DNA from: Dipteris shenzhenensis
Taxonomy: Eukaryota > Polypodiophyta > Polypodiopsida > Gleicheniales
Length of the DNA stretch: 64,000 bases
Strand: one strand, 5' to 3'
Assembly: GCA_047967505.1 (NCBI GenBank)
Contig: CM106539.1
This document shows positions 35,647 through 48,343 of this stretch, in pieces. The translations under genes were made by a program, and so were the position numbers. How positions within the stretch are numbered: position 1 is the first letter of the stretch; each line of letters opens with the position of its first letter. A model generated the notes under the pieces. That model worked only from the letters and a program-made list of their open reading frames with translations, did no database searches and was not told where the DNA came from.

Positions 35647-35909
35647 CTTTGGGGGGCCACTATGTAAATACCACATATAGCATGTGCAATCAAGGGGTAT
35701 TAAAAAAACCTATACCTATAGATTTTAATAACCTATACACCCCTTTTGTAAATTTTGAGATGATTAAAGTATCACTTAAGAAAATTTTCACTTTTTGAAT
35801 TACAAAACCCCTTATGTATGTATATTTTCTATAACTCCATAAAAATATAAAACCCCTTTTGTTGATCGCACATGCTATCTTACATATTTCATAGTGACCC
35901 CCTCGGGGG
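35647..35909. mobile_element. Inverted-repeat element, diverged copy 4
   Basis: The ends CTTTGGGGGGCCACTATG and CATAGTGACCCCCTCGGGGG are flanked by GTTGCA at 35641-35646 and 35910-35915. The interior shares the family pattern but is more diverged. The exact right edge is ambiguous because of a G run. Confidence 0.65.
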
Positions 35910-35915
35910 GTTGCA

Positions 35916-37190
35916 TGCCTAGGTTGATCAGTCCATGGAAGTCATCTTATAGGATTTTTTGCGATGTCAGGTACTTGATCTAAACCTGGGTATCGTAATT
36001 TTAATTAGAGAGTATCTCAATAGTTAGCTTTTTGTGAAGTGTGAGAAAGGTTGAGAATCTCAAGCACTTGTTGAGACTTCTTGTATCAAAAGAACGCTTC
36101 TTTGTAGCAAGTCCTTTTTTGTATCAAAAGCACTCTTTTTTTGCAATACAAACGTGTTTTTTTTTGTAATACGAACTTGTTATTGGTTTTGTCTTAAAAA
36201 GGGCCTTTGGGAAACCCATTAGAATGCAAAGATATTAGTGTTTTTGTTGAGATTTTAGCATGTAAGTGTCTTTTTCATTGTAGTTGAGTAGTGATGAAAG
36301 GTCGACTAAGTCTTAAACCAATCTAATTGGGAAATTTTGTTAAGATGCATGGAAATTATTTGAAAAGACCGATGCTTATATGATTTTTGGGAAATGTTAA
36401 GATACAATCCCAGATAAGATTTAGGATAACTCAGTGTTGCAAAAGAGTGTGAGCAATGTGGTTGGTTATAGCCATCATGGTGGTGTGTGTGTGTGTGGAT
36501 AGTTTTGACCATCATGGTTCAACTTTATAATCGCCCTTAATTTTAAAAAAATCGTAGGTTGACATGTCTAGTCTTAGTTGGTTAGCTATAGCCATCACAT
36601 TGGTGGATGATGTGGGCCACTATGCCTAGCCATCACAATTGTTGATGCCACAAGGTTGTAATGGATGCACCGATTGACATGGCCATGGCAATGGTCTAGC
36701 AATCGCGATGATTGTCATGGTCATCTATGGTATGCCATCTCTGCACAATAGGTCTTATGATAATAGCAACATTATTAGTACAATCATAAGATGGTGGTTG
36801 GAAAAAAAAAAAAGTGGTTAGAATTAGGGCCCTCCATTTCACACCAAGAAAAAACCAAATGAATGTGTATGCTAGTCTACATCATCGTGACCTTCTTGCA
36901 TTGATTTTGTAATCCCCCCCACCCATGCATGTTGCAAACTACCCCAAAAGTGGTTTTGCAATTGGCCACAACCAATCATGCATTGATATGCATGATTGGT
37001 GAAAATGATACTAAATTGGCTAGAAATGTATTAAATTAACACAATTAAAATGATGGAGAAAATATATCATCGACGACTTAATAAAAATACAATGGAATTC
37101 ATGACGAGCAACGATAATTTAAAACAAATAATAAAGACATGTAGTCATGTATCCATTGAAATATCCATTTAAATATATCTCTATACAAAA
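35916..37190. other. No gene recognised
   Basis: AT-rich DNA with TTTTTTGTAATACRAAC repeats near 36110-36185, a (GT)n run near 36482-36498 and recurring TAGCCATCAYNNTGGTG phrases at 36465-36740. Confidence 0.5.
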
Positions 37191-37194
37191 GGCC

Positions 37195-38711
37195 TCACAG
37201 GCTATCTTTCTTCTTGGCTAGTTCGAGTACATCAAGAATAGGAGTCTTTGAATCCCCTAGTGGATTCCTAGATATAAATCTAGTCGCAATAGCACTAACA
37301 TCCTCCTCTCCTACTACCAAAGACATAGCCATTGCCGTCAATGCCTTGCCATGAATGTTCGATCCAAAGGCATTGATAGCAGCCAGGCAGTGTAACAAAA
37401 TGACTTTGTCGACATTCCAAGTAATGTTAGAGTATCCAATAGCATGCAACAATGCCTTGCACTTCAGTAGCTCCAAAGGACCTCAAGGAGAAAATTTGTT
37501 GTGAAAGACCACGATATGCTCTGCGACTTTGCCAAGGTAATGGTCCAAATAATGATCTCGCCCAAATGTGCTGCGAACATTACCCCATCGAGATGAGATT
37601 TCATCAAGCTCAAACGCATCCTGCAACAATTCAACAAACATTAGAAGACCAACAAAACAAATTATAGTGAAAGAACATCAACATAAAAAATATTATTCGA
37701 ACTTACCACTACAGCGTCATCGGCTTCTATCCCTTCCTCATTTGCAATGTTGATGGAACCAAGTGCTGTGTGATGTTCCATTTGGGAGGTGGACACTTTC
37801 TCTTGACCTATGTTGGAGGTGGAAGCTTTTGCATGAGAGGGTTGTGCATCGTATACGGACATGTTTGCATCTCTCATTGAAACCAACGTCGTCAAGAGAA
37901 AGTCTTCCATTGTCTAGTATTCAGTACCTAATACCCCGGGATCTTTGACACTTGTGTCAACATCGAACCTCGATAGGACTCCGAGTGCCTCATCCTCTCG
38001 TAGTCCAAAAAGAATCTCTATGTCATGGAGGAATACGTACTCTTCTCCATCGATGGATGAGTGGGGACAAGGACCATAATTCTAAGTCTAGGTCAACGGT
38101 CTCCGATGCAGATTCTTGCTCTACTGGGGGCTCTTGAAGTAGGCTCAATGCTTGAGCTACTTGCATCTCCTCTGTTGGATCATCAAGACTCTTCTCCATG
38201 TAGATGTCCGAGTCTAGTGACCAGATTAGCAATTCTACTAGAGGGGCTGCTAGACGATGAGACTTCTTCCTCTAAATTTCCTTCTTGGAGAAGGAAGATG
38301 AATGTCATCTCCCATGAAAGGAATTGGGTGCCTGTATTTCCTGTGATCCACGCGTCTAGGATGTCTTGAACTTTGACTGTCCTAAACCCTTCGTCTATAA
38401 GGTTGTCACAAAAGCGGGCCAAGCACTTTACAAACTTGGGTTCCTCTATGAACAAATACTTTATGTAATCTATGGGAACCCATCTCTTTGAAGAGTGGTC
38501 AAGTGTATCGGCAAAATTTGAGAAATTATCTTGCATGTAAAGGATGAGATCTAAGAAGTCATCCTTGGCTCGCATATATGTACCTAGGACATCTAAAGTC
38601 CTATCAAACACTAAAAATAGCTCTTCCTCACGATCTGCAAATGCAGTTCATGAGATGAAGTCATGGAACACAATTCTAGCTAAATCCATGGCAAATAGCC
38701 AGTTGATGGAG
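37195..38711 (-). pseudogene. Second ORF of an unidentified decayed element
   Basis: Minus-strand patches. From about 38611 a 142-codon open run includes DFLDLILYMQDNFSNFADTL and HSSKRWVPIDYIKYLFIEEP, followed by an acidic run with EEMQVAQALSLLQEPPVEQE. Then comes MEDFLLTTLVSMRDANMS (37910), and further down DAFELDEISSRWGNVRSTFG and KVAEHIVVFHNKFSP on either side of stops. The last patch ends near 37195. The texture is that of a once-real multi-exon protein, but I recognise no domain. It follows the block at 38971-41364 in the same orientation, suggesting two proteins of one element. Confidence 0.4.
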
Positions 38712-38970
38712 GGAGTAACTTCTGAGGACGGGAGTTTCTATGGCTCTCTAAATGTGAAAGTGAGAATGTAATGTAAAAAGGGCTCTTACCCGTTAATATA
38801 TATCAAAACCCTAAATTTTAAAATTAATCATAAACTCCCCAAATTTTTTAAAAAACATTTACCATGAGCTAAAAGGAGAAAACATTAAAAGAAATAACAT
38901 TTTAATTGAATTGTCCATCATCTTTTGAAGCAATAACTAGGATTTGACAAACAAAAAATTAAATGCTGCA

Positions 38971-41364
38971 CTAGTCAAACACATTGTTAGCAATCTTCAA
39001 AGTTGCAGGAGGAATGAAATTGGCACTATGCATGCACTTCTCCACACGGCAGCTAATCTTACCACCATTTAAGGTAAAGTAGAAGGACTCTGACATGCGA
39101 TCCTCCATGACCAATAGGTGTTCTCGCACATTCCTTAGAGTCCATTGTGATGTGACATTCACATTCTTGACATCTCCCTCTTCAACATCAATAGACAAAC
39201 TTACCCCCTCCTATGAGACCCAAAAGTCCCTTGTGGTACCCCCAAAAGTCCCCTATGGTGTAACTTTCTCCATATATCAAACTCATTAGCACGTTTGAGC
39301 TTGTCATTCTTCTTCTTTGTAGAAAGGAATTTTAAATCCTTATTGACACCACCAAAGCTTGGCTTACAAGGAACATTGCCTCTTTTTCCAAATCTTTTCT
39401 CATCTTTTGTAATCTTTACTTGCCCAGAGTGTAGTCCCATATCTGCAAGAACCTTTTCAATTCTTGCAATCATCCTCTCACTCTCTTGTTGGGGCTTCAA
39501 GTTATATGCATCAATGATGTAAAGTTGCACCAATTTTTCAATTATTCACAATAGCATGAAGTGCACAAATGTGTACTCTCTCAAGAGGAATTTCAAGAAT
39601 TGGGCTCTATGATGGATCCTTCCTTGGAACATCCTTATCCGATGGCCTAGTTTGTTCTATCTCTGCAAGTTTAGAAGCCCATTTCTTTTGATTCTTTTTA
39701 CCACCCTTTACAAGTACTCTCATTTGCACGCACAATGAACAAGGATGGGCTTGTATTTGCTCCATGTGCCACACTAAACATACATTTAATAGCCTTGAGG
39801 TTAGCACCTAGATGCCATTCTACAAGGTAGGATCCATAGCCCTCAACTTCAAGTAGCTCCCCATTATTATGACCTTTGATCACACTTGGGAAATCCGTTT
39901 GGTCAAAAAACCACTTCAAAATTGAATGTGACTCTTTCGGCACCTGCAAAAACAACTCACATATTAATTCAAAATATTCTAAGTCTTTTACATTACCGCA
40001 TTAAAATTCAAATATCCATCATACCTCAAAGGCAACCAACCACCAGATCTCCTGTTCTGATTGCACATGGAACTGCCTTGCATTATTAAGCTCAACTTGA
40101 AGGTCTAGTATTCTATTCATCATTTTGACCTTTGACCACCTCACTTTCATCAAGCTTTAGTACGATCTACAGTTGACCATTGCATCCATCCATAGGCATA
40201 TCATAAAACTTCACCATGGCTTGCAGAACTCTTCCAACATCCATCAAAAAGTTGTTGTTGATTGTCAATTCCAATTCTTTAGACTCTCCATCCTTTACTT
40301 TCAAAGTTAGTGTACTACATACATGTTGGGGCTCACCGACCAAATCAAGTATGCCCAAATTGACTTCATGCTTAGCCTTATTGGCATCAATCGGTTTAGG
40401 AAGTGGGGCTTTAACTTTTGCTCCCACAAAAAGAAATATTGTTTTTAGGCTCTTAACTATGAGCTGATATGCCCTTGTACTTATCCTTGCAATATCACAA
40501 ACTCCCTGTGCACTAGTTGCATTGAAATGCTCCACAACTTTGTTCATTGACTCAGATGTTATCTCTGATTTTGGAATTTTGAATTTTGGATGTTGTACAA
40601 CACACTCCAATATTTATTTCATAAACACTTCAACCATAGCACTAGAGTTTTTGTCATGGATAGACATGAGTTCTGAATCACTCTTACAAGATCTCACTCA
40701 ACGCTTCCATTGACCACTTTTCTTGGATATTTCATCCATTAGAAGCAATTTTCTCTTACGTATTCTTGGACCTATTGGAGTATCCTTCATGAATGATAAT
40801 GTTTTTTCTATCTTTTTGATCTCGTCCTTCAGAGCTATGTTTTGCATCTATAAGTGAATTGCACTTATAGTGCTCTCTCCCAATTGAGCATCTAATGTTT
40901 GACCCTTTACCTGTAATTCCTTATTTTTCTTCTCTATGCCATCATTTGTAGACATCTGGAGACTTGTAGCTTGCATAGATGATACCAAATGGTGATTGCA
41001 AGCCTCCAACATTGCAATCCTTTTGTCCCTTTCATTAAGCAAAGATTGATACAGCTAGTTGTGAAGGCTACTTGCTCCATGAGCAATCAACCTTCGACAC
41101 TATCCTAATAAACCATTCTCACCCTTACATAGAAACTCTGTTAAGCTTGTCAATCCATGGAATTAAGGAGTCTAACAAGTTTCTGGATCCACTGGATATA
41201 TCTTCCCTTCTAGCCACAAATCCATGTCTTTTCCCTTGATTTTGAAGAGCTACTAAATCACTTTCACTTGCTAAGGAGGATTCATTCCTCTTTAAAAATG
41301 GTGCATTCTCTGCATCAATTTGAAAATGGGTATCCACCTTTTTTTTATTCCTAGGGGCTTGCAT
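38971..41364 (-). pseudogene. First ORF of an unidentified decayed element
   Basis: Begins near the Met at 41364 (MQAPRNKKKVDTHFQIDAEN). It continues with SESDLVALQNQGKRHGFVARRE, a coiled-coil-like stretch (about 41042-40850), a basic segment PIGPRIRKRKLL and a 147-codon open run (40610-40167; HEVNLGILDLVGEPQHVCS). Further on are SVIKGHNNGELLEVEGYGSY with CMFSVAHGANTSPSLFIV (about 39850-39740), LERVHICALHAIV (about 39590), KRGNVPCKPSFGGV and REHLLVMEDRMSESFYF, ending at 38971. Several stops sit in an otherwise open frame and there is at least one frameshift near 39555. The order suggests a DNA transposon-like protein, but I cannot assign a family. Confidence 0.4.
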
Positions 41365-41479
41365 GATTTCATACACTTTCCACCTAATATAATATAACAT
41401 TGACATTAGAAAACAATATACAAACATGACATGTTTAAGTATCAAACCAAGCAAAAATGAAAACCCCAATTGAATGCAA

Positions 41480-42385
41480 AATCTAACAATTGAAACCTAT
41501 AAATTCAAGAAAACATTTACTTATCATCAAATATTATTAAACTATGTGAATGAACAATACCTCACAGGGATATTTGAAGGGAAATTGTGGTCGAATTTGT
41601 TGTCCTCAATGGTCCCTCTTGTATTCCAGGATGCTGAAGTTGATGGATTTTTCTCCAAAACTAATAATTTGCTTCCAAACAACTCCAAACCTATTTCAAA
41701 CCATATTTTGTAAAAGACCTCAATAGTAAGAGTGTATCTTTTAAAACAAACAAATCTTTCTTCCTCTTCAAATCATGTATTAAAAGAAAACAACACAATT
41801 ACCAAAACAAATTATAAATTTATTGTTTCTTCAAACTTGCATTAAAAAATCTCATTTTTTTCATTGTCTTGCATTGTTCTAAAGGTTTTCTCACCTCAAT
41901 CTCCATGTAAGTTTCTCTAATAGACCCTGATTTTAGTTGGAAACTAAAAACATTGTAAAACTACATGAATGAATTGTACCTGATTCTTGAAGAAAGGTCA
42001 TTTGAAAGAAAAATGGGATCAAACTTGTCCCTCCCAGCGGTCCCTTATGTTCCAGCAATGCTGAAGTTGATGGTTCTTACTTTAAAACAAATTATATGCT
42101 CCCAAACATCTCCAAATCTATTTCGAGCAATATTCTATAGAAAACTATTGATAGTAAGAGTGGAAAAGACTCATTTCTCATGAAATTTCTTACAAAACAA
42201 ACAAATCTTTCAACATTTTCAAACTATGTAATAAAACAAAACAACACAACTACACAAAATGAAATACGAACTAACTAAATCTTCAAAGTTGCATCATTAA
42301 CAAACAAATCTTGTCATAATCATTGTGTTGCATTGTTCCAAAGATTATCTCACCTCAACCTCCATACAAGCTATTTGGATAGACC
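41480..42385. repeat. Two diverged direct copies of a ~430-460-bp unit
   Basis: The order ATGAATGAAYWRTACCT, ATGCTGAAGTTGATGG, CAATAGTAAGAGTG-like, AACAAACAAATCTTTC and CTCACCTCAAYCTCCAT occurs twice (for example TGCTGAAGTTGATGG at 41632 and 42059; CACCTCAA at 41892 and 42351). It lies directly upstream of the unidentified minus-strand coding block and could be its promoter or subterminal region. Confidence 0.7.
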
Positions 42386-45300
42386 CCAAACCTTCACAAG
42401 TGGTTCGAAATCATGCACCCTTAGAGATTGCAGAAGGGAAAGTGACCAGTATTGAGAGATGGGCAAAAGAAAGATTGATTTTCATGCATCAACAACTGCA
42501 ATGCCTGAAAGTCAATCTTCTTTTATCCTTTCTCAAAGAATCTTGTCCAGTAGCTTGTCCTAAGCTTCAAACACCCTGCATCATTCATGGTTTGTTGAGA
42601 ACATTGATTGCCTTGACTTCTTAAATGAAATGATTTTAGATCATGGGAGAATCTCATATGAGAGAGGAAGTTGCGAGATTTGAAAGAGAAGCACCAAAAA
42701 TAGAGAAAGAAGAGGGTAGGTTGAATCTCATTCAAAAATCTTGAAAGCTTTGAAAGAATGAGAGTGAAGTGGGAGGAAAATGCAGGTAAAGAAGAGAAAT
42801 GATGTGATTTTGGCATGAGAGTCCATCCCATGAGAGGGAGAATAAAGAAAGAAGCTTCCCGCTTAGAAGCAAGCAAGAAATTTGAAAAAAGGATGTAGCA
42901 AAGAAAATTTCAAAATGGTGCTCAGAAATGACAGAGAAGGGAGAGGAATGAGAGAGAACGAAAGAGTTTGATGTGAGGATTTGGTTTTAGGTTAAATGGT
43001 ACAAGTTTGGTTGAGAAACTAGGTTTGTCAATTTAGTTACAGTTAAAAAACGTGATTGGAGAGTTGAGAGTTAAAAAACGTGATTGGAGAGTTGAGGCAG
43101 CAAGTGGGTGCTCCACATCATTGTTTGGGCCATTGAATTAAAAAATAGAGAAGTTAGGCCACTTCCAATATTCTATTGCCCTCCACCAGCAGATATTATA
43201 TTGGGTTTTATTCACTGTATTCTTCCTTGGCACTAGCCTAAGGGCTTCCTTACAGGGTCCTTTTTAAGTCCAATTCTTTTTTAATGGCACAAGCAGCTGC
43301 CTTGTACACTATGTCCTTGAATCTCCAATCTACCTCCATGATGGACCCTTATTAAAAAAAATTAATTAGAAAAATTCATAAGATATGTAAAATAATTATT
43401 ATTCTACATCCAAGTAATGGCTTATGGGAACTTTTATGAGTCCACACATTTCACCGAGTTATAGTAACATGCTTATGCAATGAGTATAGATTTTGGCCTT
43501 GTCTCTCTAGTGCCATGATTGCGATTTGAACTAATGAGAAATCATTAATTATTGATGAAGGAGAAAATCATGACAAAGAAACATATACACTCATCACAAT
43601 TGTTGAGGAAAATAATAGAGTTGTAGTATAATATTTAGGAGATAATATATTATCTTTAAAACAATGCATCCACATCATGATATTTCATGTTCATTCCTAC
43701 ATCATTTTGAAGTTGTGATACTTAGGGAAGCTATATAGGCCTCAAGGTAGAGAAACCATCCAATCACCTTGTGCCCTCTCCAAACATAATTGAATGACTA
43801 TTTGACACATGCTCTATCGACAAATGTCAATATTTCAAACACCTTCATGATGCCATACCTAGCAATGATTGAATGAATATCTAATGTACTTCAAGGTTAT
43901 ATTTCAAACATTTTACACCCTTATCCTCACTTTTTGTACCCTATATACAATCTTTCCATTGTCACCTTTCATGAAAAACAAGCTACACCTCAAGATAGAG
44001 AAACCATTAATTCTCTTATCTCCTCCTGAAATAATTGGATGATTGCAAACATGGTAATATAATAGGTGAGATGGCATATCTCTTTCCTCCAATTCATAAT
44101 CATCTATTTGCACTATGAGCATTGGAGACATCACACTTTGTAGATGAATTTCAGTTTATTTCACACACTAGTGCAATAGCTTGCATGGATGATTATAATG
44201 TGCTAGCATTACATCCAGGTGGACTATGAATGGGTTGATATAAATGACATCATAAGAGAGCCTCACAACTGAATCCAAAGTTATATATATATATCACTTG
44301 ACAATAGTATATATGTTACATCCATGTGTTAGTTGCTACATACATCACAAAGGATACTTAAATATTTTCATTTTTAAATGAAAGCTACTTAAGAATTTTT
44401 CATGTGAAATAATATTTACTACTAAAAAAAGTTTACAAATTTTCAATACTATCAACTTTGAACTAAATATCAAAATATCAAAATTTAGCCTATATAATTT
44501 ATTTTACAAAAAACCACCCTATCTTTCAAAAATTTATAAATTAAAAAATAATATGCACTTATCAAATAACAAGATTGAAACATCACTAACCAAAGACATT
44601 AAAACAATGTGACATATATCTCTATGTGCGTTCATACAAGATAAAAAAGTGAGCTACGGATTCGACAAATGATACTTTTTGGAAGGATAGAATGAAACTC
44701 AAAAATTCAAATTTAATAATTCCTAATCCTTTTTGTCATTTTCGAGACTCCAACAAGTTGGGTTAGAGAGCAATAGAATCTCTAAGATAGTGGCGATGCG
44801 CTAATTGTAGGAATATATATATCTAGTATGGAACCACATGGTAGCTAAATTTTATCATATGGTAACAATGTAGTATGCATATTGTTATATCTATATAACA
44901 ATACTATGTGGTATAACTAAAACATCATGCAATAAACTAAACAATCCAATGTAGTAGTTTTGGTTTACCACATTATTTCTAGTAGCTACCTTTGAATGGT
45001 GTTCAACATTGGCTAATATCTCATGGAAGAACAAAAATATCTAACTTTATATTCATTAAAAAATAATGATAAGGTGATTTTTAATGATTACTATCCTATA
45101 CGTTTCATCTATGAATATTTGATAATCTTGTAGGAAAAGATATGAAGTACTCTTTTATACTCTTATTTCTTAAACAGAACAGAATTACCATAGTACTAGA
45201 AGATAATTTTGGCAAAAGGTTGATCAAGACTACATTTGTTACAATGTTTGGCACTTTAATAGTCAAGTGTCACACTTGAGCTATGCATTGCACCTAAACC

Positions 45301-45454
45301 TACTAATAATTCATAGTTTTTGGAAATTGTTGCTATCAACTTTACTAGAGGTGTAATGGATAACTGGACTCTTTAAGTTATAAGATTGTTGTGGAAGAGC
45401 ACCATCCCAACTCCCAAGAATGTATAAAAGGTCTTTCAAAACACTCAAAAATAT
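42386..45454. other. No gene recognised
   Basis: AT-rich DNA. It contains a 29-bp tandem duplication at 43042-43099 (GTTAAAAAACGTGATTGGAG twice). No protein-like frame. Confidence 0.5.
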
Positions 45455-45558
45455 TTGAGATTTATTCTAATGAATTGTGTATGGCCTGTGGTGTGCTACT
45501 TGAGTGGTACCAACAAAAGTTGCTTATATATAGAACACTTATGGATCCTTCAAAACTA

Positions 45559-46676
45559 TAGTAGTGGGTTGAATGTATTTGTAGATCTAAACACTTGTTT
45601 GGATTTTGAAGTAGATAGTTTGGCAAGGGTTGATCTCATGATCACGGGCCCTAATGCAACAATCAAACGCCATGCAAGTGGCTTTGTAACTATTGACTCC
45701 ACAAAGTTTTGGCAAAGTAGGAAGGACACACTAGTACTACCGCAACAATGTGAACAGGTACTGTGCACACGTATGAAAATACTCGCTTTTAAATATTTGA
45801 TGCAAGAAAAATAACATGATTGTATTTGTGTTTGAATTAGGTTGTATATCAACCAATGGTGGATAATAATAGATGGTGGCATGTCATACCTATTATGCCA
45901 CGTTCCAAAGTGATGTATAGTACATTTACTAATATGGAGCGTATGGAGGATGATCATGGCCATGGACGTGATGATGATCGTGATACGAGAGAGGAGGATG
46001 ATCATGAGATAGGAGATACAGATATTGAGGCCATTACCCGTGAGGATGAGCCTACCATTGGTGATGCTGATTTCGATGAGCACATGAGTAGCACAAGTAG
46101 TAGTGGGTTGAATGTATTTGTAGATCTAAACACTTGTTTGGATTTTGAAGTAGATAGTTTGGCAAGGGTTGATCTCATTGAGGATGAGATTGAACCGTAG
46201 CCCCATCATTGATATTGGCAAAACTATTTTACATATTGTCTCATTCTCCTCACCTCACTTAGTTCTTGTATATGTGGAATTGCAAAAAAGCATTGATGTT
46301 TTTGTTAAAATTATGTGCTTTGGTAATCATGGGCAATGTTTGGAAAGCAATGATGTACACCAAAATCTCACTTTCTATATTCTCTAGCTAGCGTCTATCT
46401 ACGTGTCTAAATGTGCGTCTAATTCCCAATGTAAACGCACAAATAAACGTGCTAATACACGCGCAAATAGATGCGTTGATAAATGCGATGTTAGATGGGC
46501 CCGTATTTTCTCAGTTCAAATGCGCAAATAGACGTGTTAATACACGCGCAAATAGACGAGTTGTTAGACGCACTTTTAGATGCGCCCGTAATTCCTCTAC
46601 TAAAGCAATGCCTATAGATGCGCCCGCTATTTTGCGTGTCTACCAAGCGCGTCTATAGTTGCTTTGTGTTGTTGTG
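45559..46676 (+). mobile_element. Rearranged 3' fragment of element A
   Basis: Starts with 80 bp equal to the end of the element A transposase (A 6055-6134). It then jumps back to sequence equal to A 5604 and runs on through exon 7 end, intron 7, exon 8 and the right subterminal repeats to the terminus at 46676. The jump is bridged by a few extra bases (GATCACG near 45640). The exon 8 equivalent, 45841-46200, still reads an acidic tail. The left terminus is absent. Outside the jump, similarity to A is high. Confidence 0.8.
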
Positions 46677-48343
46677 TGAAAGGGATGAGTGGAAGCTTGT
46701 CAGATGATGCGCCAATGCTCAGAAGCACAGAGTGGCTTATGGAGAGGTTGTATTGTCATTGCACTCATTGCAAGCAAGAAGTACGACATCAACGCCGTAT
46801 TATCATGTGCCACTTGAGGATGTATGGGGAGAAGCCCAAACCAGTACCCACCGTTGATGGTGCACATGGTGATGGATCATCAGAAAGTCAATGCTATTTG
46901 AGTTCATGATTAATATTACATGCGTACATGACACGAAAGCTTGAGACAAGATCTTATATTTACACGAAACCTTGAGACAAGATGAGGAGGGTGGCAAGGG
47001 TGTGCATGCATATACCACACTTTGAGAAGGAGTATAGTCTCCCAAATGTGCCAAATGATGACGAGGGTATGGTGGACATGATGGATTCTATTTTTAGGGG
47101 CAATGCACACATGATCTCCGAGTTTGAGGCCGTGTACATGGCACCTTTGATAGAGGAGTTACACATCTTATGGACAGGAGTGAGGGTCTTTGATATTTCT
47201 AAAGCTCCTAGACATACTAATGACATTTTTACGTGGAACACATCGATTGAAAGAGAGTCACGCATGATTGTGGAGTCATGGCTAACTTCACACAAGATAG
47301 CAAAGCAAGTGCTTCAGATACCAATCTTCTCTCCTTGCTGTTAGATTATTGTGGGACCGTACACGAAATCTATGAAAATTATTTCAGACGATTTAGTCTT
47401 TTCATTCTTGATGTAAAATGGTTTACAACTATTTACGACGATCTTTGTTTCTCCCGAGCATTGTGAGTAGGTGCATACTAATGATTTAATTAATTGAATC
47501 TTTCATTTTTAAAGATCAATTGGTACATGTACTTAAGCATAATTTCATATAATTGATGGAATGTAGGTGGTTTTTCATCCGGATCGTTTTGATCCAAGAT
47601 GGTGGTACGTGATCCAAGTTGCACCACGAAGTAAGTAAATTTTTGAAGATATAGATGTGGATATGGAGATGCCACTACCAATGCCGGATCCAATTGATCC
47701 AGATGGATCTAGTGAAGAAGATGAAGATCACAATATGAGCCAAGAGGAATATGTGCATAATGACATCGTACGGGAGGAAGATGGAGGTCACGATATTAAG
47801 GAAGAAGATGACGATCATTAAGAATCACCCAGCTTTATTGAAGAAGATGATCAAGTCTTAGGTGAATGTACGATGCCTGAGTACGATGATGATATAGAAG
47901 ATCAACACGGTATAGAGTTGGAGATAGACTAGTTTGGTGCACTAGACTTGGCTCAGGATGTGAAGCCATTGATGTAAATGCTCTTCATTGATTTTTTTCA
48001 TCGCAAACTTAGACATGAATATATGAGCTTCAAACTTGATGTACATGCTCTTGTACTTTTATTCTTTCAAAGGATCAAACATGTATGAAAAGAAATTTTT
48101 AAAGATCGGGTACAGGGAAAAACACTCTCTATAAAACATCACTATATTACGACCTTAATATACAAGTCTGGCAAGTGTCGCTATACAGTGACACTTTTAT
48201 AAACGTTGCTATATAGCGACGTTTATAACATTGTCACTATATAACGACACTTTTTAAACCCGCTTTGCATACCGATGATAAGCGCCCTGAGCACGCTAAA
48301 CATCAGTGCTTAACCGTTGGAATAAGGCCCGTGTGTAGTAGTG
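46677..48343 (+). mobile_element. Internally deleted element B derivative
   Basis: Begins a few bases before the Met at 46685 of a TNP2 exon 1 (MSGSLSDDAPML, then CHCTHCK), the part element B itself has lost. An exon 2-like run (FEKEYSLPNVPNDDEGM) continues to 47130 and joins sequence equal to B 16391 at a GTGTACATGG microhomology. At about 47221 it jumps to the equivalent of B 18355 at a GACATTTT microhomology, and near 47445 about 84 bp are missing. The 3' exon and acidic tail follow (to about 47930), then GCTATATAGCGAC-type subterminal repeats and the right terminus GTAGTAGTG at 48343. Non-autonomous. Confidence 0.8.
48120..48343. repeat. Right terminal and subterminal repeats, element B type
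   Basis: Motifs ACGTTGCTATATAGCGACG and relatives repeat at 48140-48250. The end GTAGTAGTG at 48343 reads inward CACTACTACACACGGGCC, the partner of the left end at 12378. Confidence 0.75.

Noticed and set aside
19071-46676. Element B spanning from its left end at 12378 to the right end at 48343 with a huge insertion
   Set aside because: The segment before 48343 contains its own transposase exon 1 and repeats parts already present at 16-19 kb, and the flanking trinucleotides (ATT and TAT) differ, so it is a separate copy.
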